From NCBI GenBank assembly GCA_019358875.1, contig JAHHIF010000005.1:62001-126000 (forward strand): DNA of 64,000 bases. Reading direction: 5' to 3'. The translations under genes and the position numbers were made by a program. Shown in pieces: positions 1-8,571 of this stretch. The stretch's first letter is position 1, and every line of letters begins with the position of its first letter. The notes beneath the pieces are model-generated. The model did no database searches, had not been told where the DNA came from, and saw nothing but the letters and a program-made list of their open reading frames with translations. Source of the DNA: Symplocastrum torsivum CPER-KK1 (lineage in GTDB: Bacteria > Cyanobacteriota > Cyanobacteriia > Cyanobacteriales > Coleofasciculaceae).

Positions 1-1227
1 CCCCAAAATACGACTAGCGAGTTGCTCTCGCCGCAAGCGTTGGGTAGTGTACTCCAATCGATTGGCATCAGCAATTTGCTCTTGTTCTCGAAAGTTCCGC
101 ACTAGATTACGAAGAACGTCCTCATTACCTTGCAGCATTGGGATATAGAGAACGCGACCAATTTGACCCGCATCGCCAAAAATTTTCGCTTGGTCAGAGT
201 CAAACGTTAAACCTGCAACATCTAGGTAAGCATCTGGAGCAAACCGCGCATTGCTAAAATCCACTTGGTCAAGGAGACTGACACCCCGCAAGAGTACAGG
301 TTCCTGGAACTGGCTTTCGCGAAAAGTGGTGGACTTTTCCAACGTAACGTCAGTGAGAATTAACGAGTGAGCAAACAGACTTTTGCTCATCAATAAGCGA
401 TCGCGCCAGTTCGCTTGAGAAAAATTCACATCTTGAAGCCACTCTATCCGTGTGAAGTTCGCTAGGCGTTTAAACTCTGCCCCACTAAAACTTGCTTTAG
501 CCTCAAAAGTAGCGCCTGTAAAGTTAGCAACACCTTGAAAATGTGTCTGATTAAATCCAGCTTTGGCAAAGAAGGTGGTGTTACAAAAATTCACATCTTG
601 TTTAAACGTTGCCTCTGTCAAATCGGCTAATCTGCCGAAGCGAGTGTGCGACCAGTTTCCTTCCTGAACAAAAGTAGCGAATGGTGCTTCTAGCCGATGG
701 AGAAAGAACGTATTGGCAAAATTAACGGTACCTGTGAAGCGGGTATGTACAAGTTTAATGGGTCCTCGAAAAATTGTGATTGGGCTGTCCTGTTCAGTGA
801 GTTCAGTCAAAAAGCGATCGTCACGTTGTAATTGTTCTTGTTCAGTGGGTGTCAACAACGGGGATAGTGCAGGTGCATAAAGAGGCGATCGCAACCCCAC
901 GCGACTAGCAGTAAACTCACCTTGAATCAAGGATTCACTCAAATCTATACCAAGAGGAATTTTTGAGCGATTAATTTGGGTTTGCAACTGCTGGTAGAAC
1001 TGGTCACGAAAATCAGCATTGTCATTAGTCAAGTCAATAACTAGCTGCCGAAGGTCAATCATATAAACCCCGTCACTAGGAAGGGGCGACTTAATTCGTT
1101 CTTGCAGCAGTTCAAACGTAAGAATCGTTCGTTCTGGTGGGGTTGCTGCCCATGTTGGTGTAGAAAGCAAAAGCAGGAGCAAAATCAGGAATAATCCAAC
1201 TCGATGAATTTTTCTAACTAAAAGCAT
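1..1227 (-). CDS. Secreted pentapeptide-repeat protein (3' end beyond window)
   Basis: The frame is open from an ATG at 1227 to the window edge (409 codons), so the C-terminus is missing. The N-terminus is a clear Sec signal peptide: Lys/Arg residues, a leucine-rich core and a TWA-A cleavage site near residue 29. From about residue 140 the protein has pentapeptide-like periodicity, with A(N/S)F-type units such as VNFAN, ANFTG, ASFSG, ANFTR and VNFSQ, which fold into a right-handed quadrilateral beta-helix. The tail visible at the edge is charged and helical (RNFREQEQIADANRLEY). Cyanobacteria carry many such exported proteins; their molecular role is mostly unknown. It is divergent from the HAF-repeat gene, with only about 70 bp between start codons. 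Confidence 0.8.
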   Translation of the reverse strand, partial: MLLVRKIHRVGLFLILLLLLLSTPTWAATPPERTILTFELLQERIKSPLPSDGVYMIDLRQLVIDLTNDNADFRDQFYQQLQTQINRSKIPLGIDLSESLIQGEFTASRVGLRSPLYAPALSPLLTPTEQEQLQRDDRFLTELTEQDSPITIFRGPIKLVHTRFTGTVNFANTFFLHRLEAPFATFVQEGNWSHTRFGRLADLTEATFKQDVNFCNTTFFAKAGFNQTHFQGVANFTGATFEAKASFSGAEFKRLANFTRIEWLQDVNFSQANWRDRLLMSKSLFAHSLILTDVTLEKSTTFRESQFQEPVLLRGVSLLDQVDFSNARFAPDAYLDVAGLTFDSDQAKIFGDAGQIGRVLYIPMLQGNEDVLRNLVRNFREQEQIADANRLEYTTQRLRREQLASRILG

Positions 1228-1295
1228 CAGTTTTTCAAGGGAAAGGGGAAAACTCTTAGAGAGTGCAAGCACCTTTATCAAACAGAACCAACCTA

Positions 1296-2366
1296 ATGCT
1301 GAAGCATTTATTAACAAAATTTTTACCCTTATTAGTGGGAGCAATGCTTATTGCTATAGGAATCACGCAATTTACCACAACTCAAGCCACCACGACTTTC
1401 TCTTACGCTGTAACTGACCTAGGTACCCTTGGCGGTGACAAAAGTGTTGCCTATGACCTAAATGACTCAGCACAAGCTGTAGGTTATTCAACCGTTAATA
1501 TTGGATCTAGAACGAACGCCGTATTGTGGAGCAACGGCACGCTAACTGACTTAAAGCAGTTTAGCGGTATCCCTTATAACGATGGTGTAGGGATTAACAA
1601 TGTAGGACAGGTAGTTTGTAATATCCAGTTCGGTTCACATACCGGTGGACGAATTCCCTATATATGGCAAAACGGTAACGTAACTAACATCTTTCAAAGT
1701 AACCAGAGCGGCTATGCCACTGCAATTAATAACGTAGGACAGGTAGTTGGCTGGGATGTTAGTCTATCAGCCTTTATTTGGCAGAATGGCTCGACGACTT
1801 ACCTCAATTCTCTCGGTGATAACACCAGCAACAATAATGATAGAGCTTCAGACATCAACAACAAAGGACAGATAGTCGGCTATGCATCTACCAATAATGG
1901 CAATCAGTTGCACGCCGTTTTGTGGGAAAACAATACGGTAACTGACTTGGGTACCCTTCCTGGTGGTAGTAATAGCGAAGCCTTAGGCATTAATAAAGCG
2001 AGTGCGGTAGTCGGTTGGTCAGAAACCAGCAGTGGGATTAAACACGCTGTCTCCTGGCAAAATAATCAGATAACTGATTTAGGAACTTTTGATGGTAACG
2101 CGACTAAGGCAACTGACATCAATAATCGTGCAACAATAGTCGGTTATTCATTCACCGTCAATAACTACTCTAATGAGGTTCCTCTGCACGCTTTCGTATC
2201 GAGAAATGGCAGAATGGTAGACCTCAATAACCTATTGGCTGCAAATTCTGGATGGGAACTTAATGTGGCTCATGCGATTAATAATCGAGGGCAGATTGTG
2301 GGCAGTGGACAAAAAGACGGTCAAACCAGAGCTTTTCTCCTAACGCCTGTTAGAGTTACTCGTTAG
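1296..2366 (+). CDS. Exported HAF-repeat protein
   Basis: A protein of about 356 residues with a hydrophobic signal sequence (LLVGAMLIAIGITQF) followed by repeated HAF-type units of about 45 residues. The hallmarks are DLGTLGG near the start, DLGTLPGG in the middle, and repeated 'INN.GQ(I/V)VG' and 'HA(V/F)..' motifs, which predict a beta-propeller-like extracellular protein. No enzymatic motif is visible. I chose the ATG at 1296 because it puts the signal peptide at the N-terminus; a GTG at 1263 is in frame and would add 11 residues. Neither start has a strong Shine-Dalgarno sequence. HAF proteins are predicted extracellular proteins of unknown function. Confidence 0.8.
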   Translation: MLKHLLTKFLPLLVGAMLIAIGITQFTTTQATTTFSYAVTDLGTLGGDKSVAYDLNDSAQAVGYSTVNIGSRTNAVLWSNGTLTDLKQFSGIPYNDGVGINNVGQVVCNIQFGSHTGGRIPYIWQNGNVTNIFQSNQSGYATAINNVGQVVGWDVSLSAFIWQNGSTTYLNSLGDNTSNNNDRASDINNKGQIVGYASTNNGNQLHAVLWENNTVTDLGTLPGGSNSEALGINKASAVVGWSETSSGIKHAVSWQNNQITDLGTFDGNATKATDINNRATIVGYSFTVNNYSNEVPLHAFVSRNGRMVDLNNLLAANSGWELNVAHAINNRGQIVGSGQKDGQTRAFLLTPVRVTR

Positions 2367-2388
2367 GGAACAAAAGCATAGAACAGTA

Positions 2389-2399
2389 GGACTTACGCA
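2389..2399. repeat. GGACTTACGCA repeat fragment
   Basis: The 11-mer GGACTTACGCA occurs here and again at 8512-8522, both in intergenic DNA and both close to a GC-rich palindrome. The exact recurrence suggests a dispersed element, perhaps the end of a small mobile or MITE-like repeat. No partner inverted repeat was found nearby. Confidence 0.4.
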
Positions 2400-2428
2400 A
2401 AATTATCCATCAAAGGCTAGATGTAGTA

Positions 2429-2450
2429 GGGTGCGTTAAATAACGCACCC
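2429..2450. repeat. Dispersed palindrome GGGTGCGTTA/TAACGCACCC
   Basis: A perfect 10-bp inverted repeat with a 2-nt loop (AA) in the gap between the convergent HAF and oxidoreductase genes. A near-identical stem (GTAGGGTGCGT/ACGCACCCTAC) lies at 47083-47108. There is no T tract after the stem on either strand, so it is better called a dispersed palindromic repeat than a standard terminator, though it could still end transcription from both sides. Confidence 0.6.
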
Positions 2451-2502
2451 GACAAGTAGATTTGCTGCGTTTGAAACTAACTTTCCTGTCTGAGCAACAG
2501 AA

Positions 2503-3507
2503 CTATTCGATGAGCAGAGCGATTTTGCCAGTGATTGAGCCAGATTCTAAGACTTTATGAGCCGCTGCTGCATCTTTTAGCGGGAAAGTTTGGCTGAGGT
2601 GAATTTTGAGCTTACCTTCATCAATCCAACTTGCACACTGCTTGAGAATCTCGGCTTGGTGTTGTTGGGCGGCAACAAGTCCTTGAAACATTGGAGTCAG
2701 CATTAATTCCAGGCTGATTCGGAGATTACGCGATCGCGCTATTTTCCAATTAGCATGAGCAGGGTCAGGCTCAAGAATGGTCACCACATCCCCATATACC
2801 CGCACGGCTGGGAATGTATCGTAGAAAGTTTTCCCCCCGACCATATCAAAGGCAAGGTCTACTCCCTCTCCTCCAGTCCAGTCTAAGCTAGCTTTTACAA
2901 AGTCAGTTTGCGTGTAAAGAATTGGATGGTCAGCACCTAACTGACGAACAAATCGTACTTTCTCCTGAGAACTGACCGTTGTGCAAACTTCAGCACCTTT
3001 GAGTTTTGCCAGTTGAATCGCGACGTGACCAACACCTCCAGCCCCGGCATGAATCAGGACTCGTTGCCCAGATTCCAGCCTTCCTCTGTCGTAGAGAGCT
3101 TCCCAAGCGGTAATGAGTACTAAGGGCGCTGCCGCCGCTTCAGTAAAGGAAAGCGAAGTTGGTTTGTGGGCAACCATTCGCTCCTCAACCACGGCAAACT
3201 CTGCATAATTGCCAGTACCAGATACGCCAATCCCACCAGCACAGAAATACACTTCATCGCCAACTTGAAAGTGCTGGACACCGGAACCAATGGCTTCTAC
3301 AACACCCGCACCATCGCAACCTAAGATAGCTGGCATTTGGTCAGGATAAAAAGTACCTCTACCACGTAGTTTCGTATCAATAGGGTTAATCCCAGCAGCG
3401 TGAAGACGTACTAGGAGTTCAGTATCATTTTGAATTTTAGGGTCTGGGACTTCCTGAAGTTGTAGAACTTCTGGTTCGCCAGCTTCTGTCATCAGAACAG
3501 CTTTCAT
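2503..3507 (-). CDS. Zinc-independent MDR-family oxidoreductase (quinone reductase-like)
   Basis: Medium-chain dehydrogenase/reductase of about 334 residues. The GroES-like N-terminal domain (MKAVLMTEAG, then LHAAGINPIDTK) is followed by a Rossmann domain with the nucleotide-binding motif HAGAGGVGHVAIQLAK. 'GINPID' and the absence of the cysteine and histidine zinc ligands of alcohol dehydrogenases place it with NADPH:quinone/zeta-crystallin-type reductases. Substrate unknown. I start it at the ATG at 3507, where the family normally begins (MKAV); a longer frame reaches 3579 but adds 24 residues with no family resemblance. It lies downstream of and on the same strand as the rhodanese-like gene. 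Confidence 0.85.
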   Translation of the reverse strand: MKAVLMTEAGEPEVLQLQEVPDPKIQNDTELLVRLHAAGINPIDTKLRGRGTFYPDQMPAILGCDGAGVVEAIGSGVQHFQVGDEVYFCAGGIGVSGTGNYAEFAVVEERMVAHKPTSLSFTEAAAAPLVLITAWEALYDRGRLESGQRVLIHAGAGGVGHVAIQLAKLKGAEVCTTVSSQEKVRFVRQLGADHPILYTQTDFVKASLDWTGGEGVDLAFDMVGGKTFYDTFPAVRVYGDVVTILEPDPAHANWKIARSRNLRISLELMLTPMFQGLVAAQQHQAEILKQCASWIDEGKLKIHLSQTFPLKDAAAAHKVLESGSITGKIALLIE

Positions 3508-3589
3508 CGGGTCTTTGTGTTGGTAAGACGAGAATTTTCTAATAGAAACTCTACCGCAACTGTAGGAATGCATAGCCATAACTAAAGAG

Positions 3590-3612
3590 GGGCAACCCTA
3601 GGAGGATTGCCC
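3590..3612. other. Imperfect stem-loop between rhodanese-like and oxidoreductase genes
   Basis: GGGCAACCC and GGATTGCCC form a 9-bp stem with one mismatch (a G-U pair in RNA) around a 5-nt loop. It sits about 80 nt upstream of the oxidoreductase start and lacks a T tract. It may be a leader structure or a partial terminator of the upstream gene. Confidence 0.3.
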
Positions 3613-3682
3613 TAATCGTGTTGGTGTTTCAATAGAGAACACCTATTCAAAAACTACAAGTCTTCAAGTTTATTCTGAACTC

Positions 3683-4168
3683 TTACACGTTCTTGGAGGA
3701 GACTTCGGCGTGCTTGTCCAGTCGAGCTTTCACATTGTATTCAGCACTACTGCTATCGTATCCTGTTTCAGCCGTGCCTTCTGTTGGGCCACCAACTGCT
3801 TTCCAACCAGCCAATCCGCCTCTTAGTTCGGAAATTGCTGTAAATCCAGCCTCACGAAGCTTACTAGCAGCTTGTGCTGTTTGTTCGTCAGTGTCACCGT
3901 AAACATATATTTCGCGCTGAGGCTCTAAGCTGGAAGTCACTCTATTGGGTAAATCGTCAAGTGGCATTGTGATTGCACCCAAGATCCGGGATGCGTTAAA
4001 AGCAGTGCGCTCGCGTACATCCACTACTGTAAAAGCAGGTTCACCCCATTCGAGACGAGATTTGAGAGCCTGAGCACTTGAAATAGGGGTTTCCTGAGCT
4101 GAGGGAGTAGGAGTCACCTCAGGAAGTTTGTCTTTGGCGTTGAGAATAGTTTTTTCGACTTCTGACAT
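3683..4168 (-). CDS. Rhodanese-like domain protein lacking the catalytic cysteine
   Basis: A single-domain rhodanese-like protein of 161 residues. Recognisable elements are VVDVRERTAFNASRILGA (the conserved DVR..F..G.I.GA segment), a hydrophobic strand ending in YVYG, and the C-terminal LRGGLAGWKAVGGP. Rhodaneses normally have Cys-x-x-G-x-R after the central strand; here the segment reads YGDTDEQTAQAA, without a cysteine. It is therefore probably not a sulfurtransferase and may be a binding or regulatory module. The first 30 residues are low complexity (Pro, Thr, Ser). It starts at an ATG at 4168 and has its own upstream region of about 280 bp in which I see no other gene. Confidence 0.75.
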   Translation of the reverse strand: MSEVEKTILNAKDKLPEVTPTPSAQETPISSAQALKSRLEWGEPAFTVVDVRERTAFNASRILGAITMPLDDLPNRVTSSLEPQREIYVYGDTDEQTAQAASKLREAGFTAISELRGGLAGWKAVGGPTEGTAETGYDSSSAEYNVKARLDKHAEVSSKNV

Positions 4169-4448
4169 AAAGATTTATCAACCTTAAATTACATTAACTG
4201 CAATTTATCAAGGTCTCCTTACTTAACCTTCCTTCTTGAGACGGAGGGTTTGAATTATCTATCTTGAGGAAGAATTAATCATTAGTTGCTGTTAGTAAAA
4301 ATGCTAAGCGATTGGACACAAACGTCAGCATGTCCTGGTTTAATCTGAAGCGAAGCTATGTCTAAAGGAAGAGAATAGCGATATAAATGAAGGTTGTCTT
4401 ATGGATCCAGCAAATAAATATAAAAATAGCAGATAAGTCTAGAAAGAC

Positions 4449-5270
4449 TTAACGTAATTCAAAGCCAAGATTATTCAGTGCCTCACGTAAGCGATCGCGT
4501 CCTGTCAACGAGCTAGGAGTGGCAACCCGTTTGGATGAGTGTTCTGCCCAGTCACCTGTAACATTCATCTGTTGCTCAGTATAGAAGGCTGTCATCACTT
4601 CGTTGTAATAAGCGATCGCCTCATCCTGCTCACTTAGCTTATAGTTTTCGTGATGTAATACTGCTGACTGTGGTAAACGAGGCTTCACTGCTGCCGCCAC
4701 AGTTGGATCAGGATAGCCCACGCACATCCCAAATACAGCAAAGACATGAGGCGGTAAACCAATTGTTGCTGCAACTTCCTCAGGGTGGTTACGCATCCCA
4801 CCAATGTAGACAATTCCTAAGCCAAGCGACTCTGCGGCAACGGCAGCATTTTGCGCTGCCAACGCCGCATCAACTGTCGCCATTACAAATATCTCTAAGT
4901 AGTCCAAGCCCTCATGCGATAGTCCCCGACTTTCGGCAACAAAAGCAAGGCGAGCCAAATCAGCTAACCAAACTAGAAATAAAGGACACTGCCGAATATG
5001 CGCTTGGTTTCCCGCTAACTCGGATAACCGATTTTTGCGCTCTTGGTTCTCGACTGCAACTACACTCCACGTTTGAAGATTAGACGAAGTAGCAGCAGAT
5101 TGAGCTGCCGCAACGATGAGTTCTAGCGTTTCTTCCGGTAGAGGGTTAGGTAAATAAGCACGAATCGAGCGATGGGACAGCAGTGTTGTCAGAGAGTCAT
5201 TCCACTCAATCTCTGGAGCAAAAAAGTTATCACCGTAGCGCGATCGCAACAGTTCAGTTGGGTGAGGCAT
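4449..5270 (-). CDS. Nitroreductase-family NAD(P)H:FMN oxidoreductase (NfsA-like)
   Basis: A 273-residue flavoprotein of the nitroreductase fold. Typical features are HRSIRAY near residue 33 (the FMN-phosphate-binding Arg-Ser-Ile-Arg segment), AAAQSAATSSNLQTW (the P.S.N.Q.W-like flavin loop) and LGLGIVYIGGMRN followed by VFGMCVGYPD, as in NfsA/FRP. The family reduces nitro compounds, quinones or flavins with NADPH. The C-terminal region (HHENY, YNEVMTAFY) also matches the NfsA layout. The ATG at 5270 is natural: the sequence upstream is repeat-rich and non-coding. Confidence 0.85.
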   Translation of the reverse strand: MPHPTELLRSRYGDNFFAPEIEWNDSLTTLLSHRSIRAYLPNPLPEETLELIVAAAQSAATSSNLQTWSVVAVENQERKNRLSELAGNQAHIRQCPLFLVWLADLARLAFVAESRGLSHEGLDYLEIFVMATVDAALAAQNAAVAAESLGLGIVYIGGMRNHPEEVAATIGLPPHVFAVFGMCVGYPDPTVAAAVKPRLPQSAVLHHENYKLSEQDEAIAYYNEVMTAFYTEQQMNVTGDWAEHSSKRVATPSSLTGRDRLREALNNLGFELR

Positions 5271-5322
5271 AATTCCCTTTTAGAGATAAGTACGTCAGTA
5301 TTAATATTTGTCGTTGAGGCAA

Positions 5323-5350
5323 GGCAGAGGGCAGAGGGCAGAGGGCAGAA
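5323..5350. repeat. STRR, GGCAGAG heptamers
   Basis: Three perfect tandem copies of GGCAGAG (5323-5343) and a variant fourth (GGCAGAA). Short tandemly repeated heptamers of this kind are a known feature of filamentous cyanobacteria. A second array of CAAACAA-type heptamers follows at about 5420-5442, just before the aldolase stop codon. Confidence 0.75.
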
Positions 5351-5450
5351 GGAATAAAAGTTTTTCTCTCATCATCGAGGTATGCAATTTAGATGCGTCT
5401 CAGCTTATCTTTTTTCCAACAACAAACAACAAACAACAAACAACTAACTA

Positions 5451-6212
5451 CTACTCAAGCAAGTCCGGTTCTTCACGCACAATCCTGTCGTAAAGCGGCT
5501 GAAAGCTAAACCATCCACTTGAATGTGTCCCAATTTGAGTTTGTGCAAGACGCGCATTTTCAGGGTCAATGGAAATGGGTTTGCCTGCTGCCTCCGCAAG
5601 AAGTTGAGCTTGGCAGGAACGCTCAAAGGTAATGAACCACCAAGCGGCTTCATCAACCGAGTGACCAACTGTAAGCAAGCCGTGATTTCGTAAGATTACC
5701 GCTTTGCGATCGCCTAAAACCTCAGCAATCCGCTTACCTTCTGAGGTATCCAGCACAACGCCTTTGTAGTCATCAAATAAGCTATGGTCTTCGTAGAATG
5801 TACAAGCATCTTGAGTCAAGGGGTCAAGCAGACGACCCAAGCTTGACCAAGCTTTACCGTAAAGTGAATGAGCGTGTGCAGCAGCGATAATATCAGGTCT
5901 AGCATTGTGAACTTGGGAGTGGATAGCAAAGGCAGCTTGATTGACAGGACGATTCCCCTTCACCACCTCGCCTGTATCATCCACCAAAATCAAGTCAGAA
6001 ACACGAATATGACCGAAGTACATCCCGAACGGATTGACCCAAAAATGATCGGTAAATTCCGGGTCACGCGCTGTGATATGTCCTGCTATGCCTTCACTAA
6101 ATCCAAATCGGGCAAAAAGGCGGAATGCAGCAGCAAGACGCTGTTTGCGGTGGAGGCGTTCTTCCTCAACTCGCTCAAATACGGGTGGCATTGGTCGATC
6201 AAACTGAGGCAT
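5451..6212 (-). CDS. Class II aldolase/adducin family protein
   Basis: About 253 residues with the class II aldolase fold: RLFARFGFSEGIAGHITAR at the N-terminus, the zinc-ligand pair in AAAHAHSLYGK, and ILRNHGLLTVG (the third histidine region). Relatives include fuculose-phosphate aldolases and decarboxylases of the AraD/FucA superfamily; the substrate cannot be told. I chose the ATG at 6212 (MPQFDRPMPP), because the longer frame to 6437 merely reads the neighbouring cupin remnant out of frame. The start codon lies inside the last codons of that remnant (6199-6528), an overlap that looks like former translational coupling. An STRR array abuts the stop codon. Confidence 0.85.
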   Translation of the reverse strand: MPQFDRPMPPVFERVEEERLHRKQRLAAAFRLFARFGFSEGIAGHITARDPEFTDHFWVNPFGMYFGHIRVSDLILVDDTGEVVKGNRPVNQAAFAIHSQVHNARPDIIAAAHAHSLYGKAWSSLGRLLDPLTQDACTFYEDHSLFDDYKGVVLDTSEGKRIAEVLGDRKAVILRNHGLLTVGHSVDEAAWWFITFERSCQAQLLAEAAGKPISIDPENARLAQTQIGTHSSGWFSFQPLYDRIVREEPDLLE

Positions 6213-6528
6213 AGTTCTCTTCGTCCTTACAGGGGGCGTTTGAGTATCCAGAGCGAAATGACCGGACACTGTGGGATTCTGGGGTAAATTGGTGTCGCCA
6301 GATGCAGCCAGTGTCGTTGCCAAGGAGAGGGATAGATACTGATGCACTCTGGGATATTGTCTTAACCGCATGTATATCACCATCTGGGGGTAGGAGATGG
6401 TAGATATCACCAGGTTGAAGCGATCGCTTTTCAACAACCTCTAATTCCGCGTGTCCTTCTGACTTACCATTATCCAAGCGGCGATAAACGGCAAATACTT
6501 GTCGTTCACAATGCACAATAACTTTACT
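6199..6528 (-). pseudogene. C-terminal remnant of a cysteine-dioxygenase-like cupin
   Basis: The reading frame encodes about 105 residues that match the C-terminal half of small metal-dependent cupins of the cysteine dioxygenase type: GDIYHLLPPDGDIHAVKT, SVSIPLLGNDTGCIWRH and PFRSGYSN. The N-terminal half, with the first metal ligands, is absent: a TAG lies directly upstream at 6529-6531, and the sequence beyond to about 6740 shows no related coding. The only in-frame start is a GTG at 6516. I read it as a truncated gene. Its stop overlaps the aldolase start, so the intact pair was probably an operon. Confidence 0.65.
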
Positions 6529-6744
6529 CTACTAAAGAACAGTGAATGGGTCGGAATACTGTTCTTTGTCATTAAGCTCGTAAAAGCCTCGCACGATTAG
6601 TCAAAAAAAGCAAGTTTTTTAAGTGGATTTTTAACCATTCGCTTGCTCAAAAATCAGTTGCTTATCTTAGTCCCTTCTCGCTAGAAGATTATGTATTTTA
6701 TGTATTCTGTGGGGAACTACAGAGCTATGGCTAATACCTAAGTT

Positions 6745-7260
6745 TCACGAAGTACGATCCTCTGACAGAGGCTCTAGGACTTTGGATGCGATCGCATGAG
6801 CTTCGGCATCGGGAACCCCCAGCGTTTTAAGAATCATCTTCGCGATCTGTTCAGGGTAATTGGGTTCTGTATGCCCTTCCAAAATGCTACGCATTGCCAT
6901 CAGTCCCGTTCCTAAAATCAGATCAATCGTTGCGTGTACATTGTCAACCTGAAAACGCTTCAGCCGTATTCCCGCCTCTAGGTCTGTCATCACCCCCCTT
7001 TCAACCGTTTCACTTAAGGGGGCTGCCACTAATCCAATGCGAACAATTACCCATCCCCAGGTGGCATCTCGCATCGCTTGATGCAGAAATTGGCGCAGGG
7101 CGATCGCCATTCGTTCAGCCGGGTCAGCAATATCAACAGACTGCGCCCAAATCTTTTGATTCATTTCATCACTCAAGGATGCTGCAACCGCTTTCAGCAC
7201 ATCCTCCCTCGTCTGGAAATAGTTGTAGAACGTTCCCCTAGCAACACCAGCTTCAGCGTG
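6745..7260 (-). pseudogene. TetR-family regulator lacking its N-terminal helices
   Basis: From about 7260 downward the frame matches a TetR regulator from the recognition helix on: [20 protein letters not shown], followed by a C-terminal ligand-binding and dimer domain (RQFLHQAMRDATWGWVIVR, LILGTGLMAMRSIL). TetR proteins begin with two more helices that complete the DNA-binding domain; these are missing. The open frame continues to an ATG at 7320, but those 20 residues are antisense to a glycosyltransferase fragment and show no TetR similarity. The regulator therefore looks broken at 7261-7272. An expressed chimera cannot be excluded. Confidence 0.7.
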
Positions 7261-7265
7261 GAATG

Positions 7266-7651
7266 CGTAAAGAAAACCTGCCAGATAGCGCTTACCTGAT
7301 AGATTCCATTCCTCATTCATGGCTCTTCCCTCGTGTCGCGGCTGTTGTCCATCATGGTGGTGCGGGCACTACAGCAGCGGGACTCAGGGCAGGAGTTCCT
7401 ACGGTTATTATTCCGTTCTTTGGAGATCAGGGCTTTTGGGGCAACGGGTAGCAAAATTAGGGGTTGGGACAGAGCCAATTCCACGTAAACAACTAACGGC
7501 ACAACGTCTTGCACAAGCGATTCAAACGGCTGTAACCGATCAAATGATGCGTCAGCGTGCAGCAGCCTTGGGGGCAAAAATCCGTGAGGAAGATGGGATC
7601 GCTAGTGCAGTTGCCGTCATCCAGGAAATCGCAAATCTTAGGGTTGCCTAA
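7266..7651 (+). pseudogene. 3' fragment of a family 1 glycosyltransferase with a frameshift
   Basis: The first frame reads [20 protein letters not shown], then [20 protein letters not shown] and GDQGFW. This is the nucleotide-sugar-binding C-terminal domain of UDP-glucosyltransferases of the sterol/macrolide type, including the HHGGAGTT motif. At the GGGG run at 7438-7441 the frame is lost (TAG follows); shifting by one restores [19 protein letters not shown] and runs to the TAA at 7649-7651. The N-terminal acceptor domain is absent: similarity starts at about 7272, directly against the broken TetR gene. Two independent lesions make this a pseudogene. Confidence 0.75.
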
Positions 7652-8358
7652 TGCAGTTCTTTAACTTTTGCCGTATTAAGCCAGTGGCAGAGAAAGCCTT
7701 CAAGCCAAGATTCAGATTCACCCCCATACAGAGAGTATTTCTGCATCTGTTCTTCACGAGACTGTACCCCTGGCAATGTCAACATATGAGCGCCGAGTGT
7801 CGTCCATTTGTCGATCATTTCCTTAGTTATTTCAGGATGAAACTGTACGCCATATGCCGTTTCTCCATAGCGATAGGCTTGGGATTCAAAAACTTCACCC
7901 TTAGCTAATAGTTGTGCGCTTCTAGGCAATTCAAACCCCTCACCATGCCAATGATAAACATAGCGAGGAACGTCAAAATAATTAACACTTGTGTCAGCTG
8001 GCAGGATTGGAAAATAGCCAATTTCTGTCATTTCTTTAGGATGCGGTGATACAGATGCTCCAAGTACCCGTGCTAGTAATTGTGCCCCTAGGCAAATTCC
8101 AAAAAACGGCTTACTAGAATCAAGAGCGATTGGTATCCAATCCAGTTCAGTGCGGATAAACGGCAGCGTTTCGCTATCATTAGCACTCATTGGCCCTCCG
8201 AAGATTACCACAGCTTCGTGATTATGCATTGTGGCTGGAAGTTCTTGTTCTATAGCCGGACAACGGATATCAAGCTCATAACCGTTCTTGATGAGAATTT
8301 GCCCAACAAGTCCAGGGTCAGAGGTTTGTTGATGGACAATGAGAAGAATTTTTTTCAC
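7648..8358 (-). CDS. Class I glutamine amidotransferase-like protein
   Basis: A 236-residue protein of the GATase1 superfamily, GMP-synthase-like subgroup. It shows VVIFGGPMSAND, the nucleophile elbow FFGICLGAQLLA (Cys89) and VQFHPE with the catalytic His and Glu. Free-standing members are often annotated as type 1 glutamine amidotransferases of unknown partner; some act as gamma-glutamyl hydrolases. There is no synthetase domain. Its stop codon overlaps the end of the convergent glycosyltransferase fragment by three bases. The start ATG at 8358 gives MKKILLIVHQ, the normal first strand. Confidence 0.85.
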   Translation of the reverse strand: MKKILLIVHQQTSDPGLVGQILIKNGYELDIRCPAIEQELPATMHNHEAVVIFGGPMSANDSETLPFIRTELDWIPIALDSSKPFFGICLGAQLLARVLGASVSPHPKEMTEIGYFPILPADTSVNYFDVPRYVYHWHGEGFELPRSAQLLAKGEVFESQAYRYGETAYGVQFHPEITKEMIDKWTTLGAHMLTLPGVQSREEQMQKYSLYGGESESWLEGFLCHWLNTAKVKELH

Positions 8359-8458
8359 AGTTGTACGATATAGCTTGCAAGCTCAGCATTTTGGGAGCAT
8401 CCCAATCGTGCAAAGACATTTTCTTGTGGGACAAGCCGGAAAGCCTGTCAAAGCTAAA

Positions 8459-8479
8459 GGGCGGGCAGGATGCCCACCC
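8459..8479. repeat. Dispersed palindrome GGGCGGGCA/TGCCCACCC
   Basis: A 9-bp stem with one mismatch and a 3-nt loop, in the gap upstream of the amidotransferase. The same GGTGGGC/GCCCACC core occurs at 58186-58202 and 63607-63627, each time between genes. A copy of GGACTTACGCA follows at 8512-8522. Confidence 0.5.
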
Positions 8480-8571
8480 CACAATAAATTATTTCTGCAA
8501 AAATAGGATCAGGACTTACGCAACTGGCACAATGCGAAGGCTTAAGTCCCTAATTTTTTGATTGGCAACCC

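Noticed and set aside
5172..5493. Short plus-strand frames upstream of the nitroreductase
   Set aside because: They consist of GGCAGAG and CAAACAA heptamers or antisense codons and have no gene features.
6213..6437. Longer start for the class II aldolase
   Set aside because: These codons overlap the cupin remnant in another frame and show no aldolase similarity.
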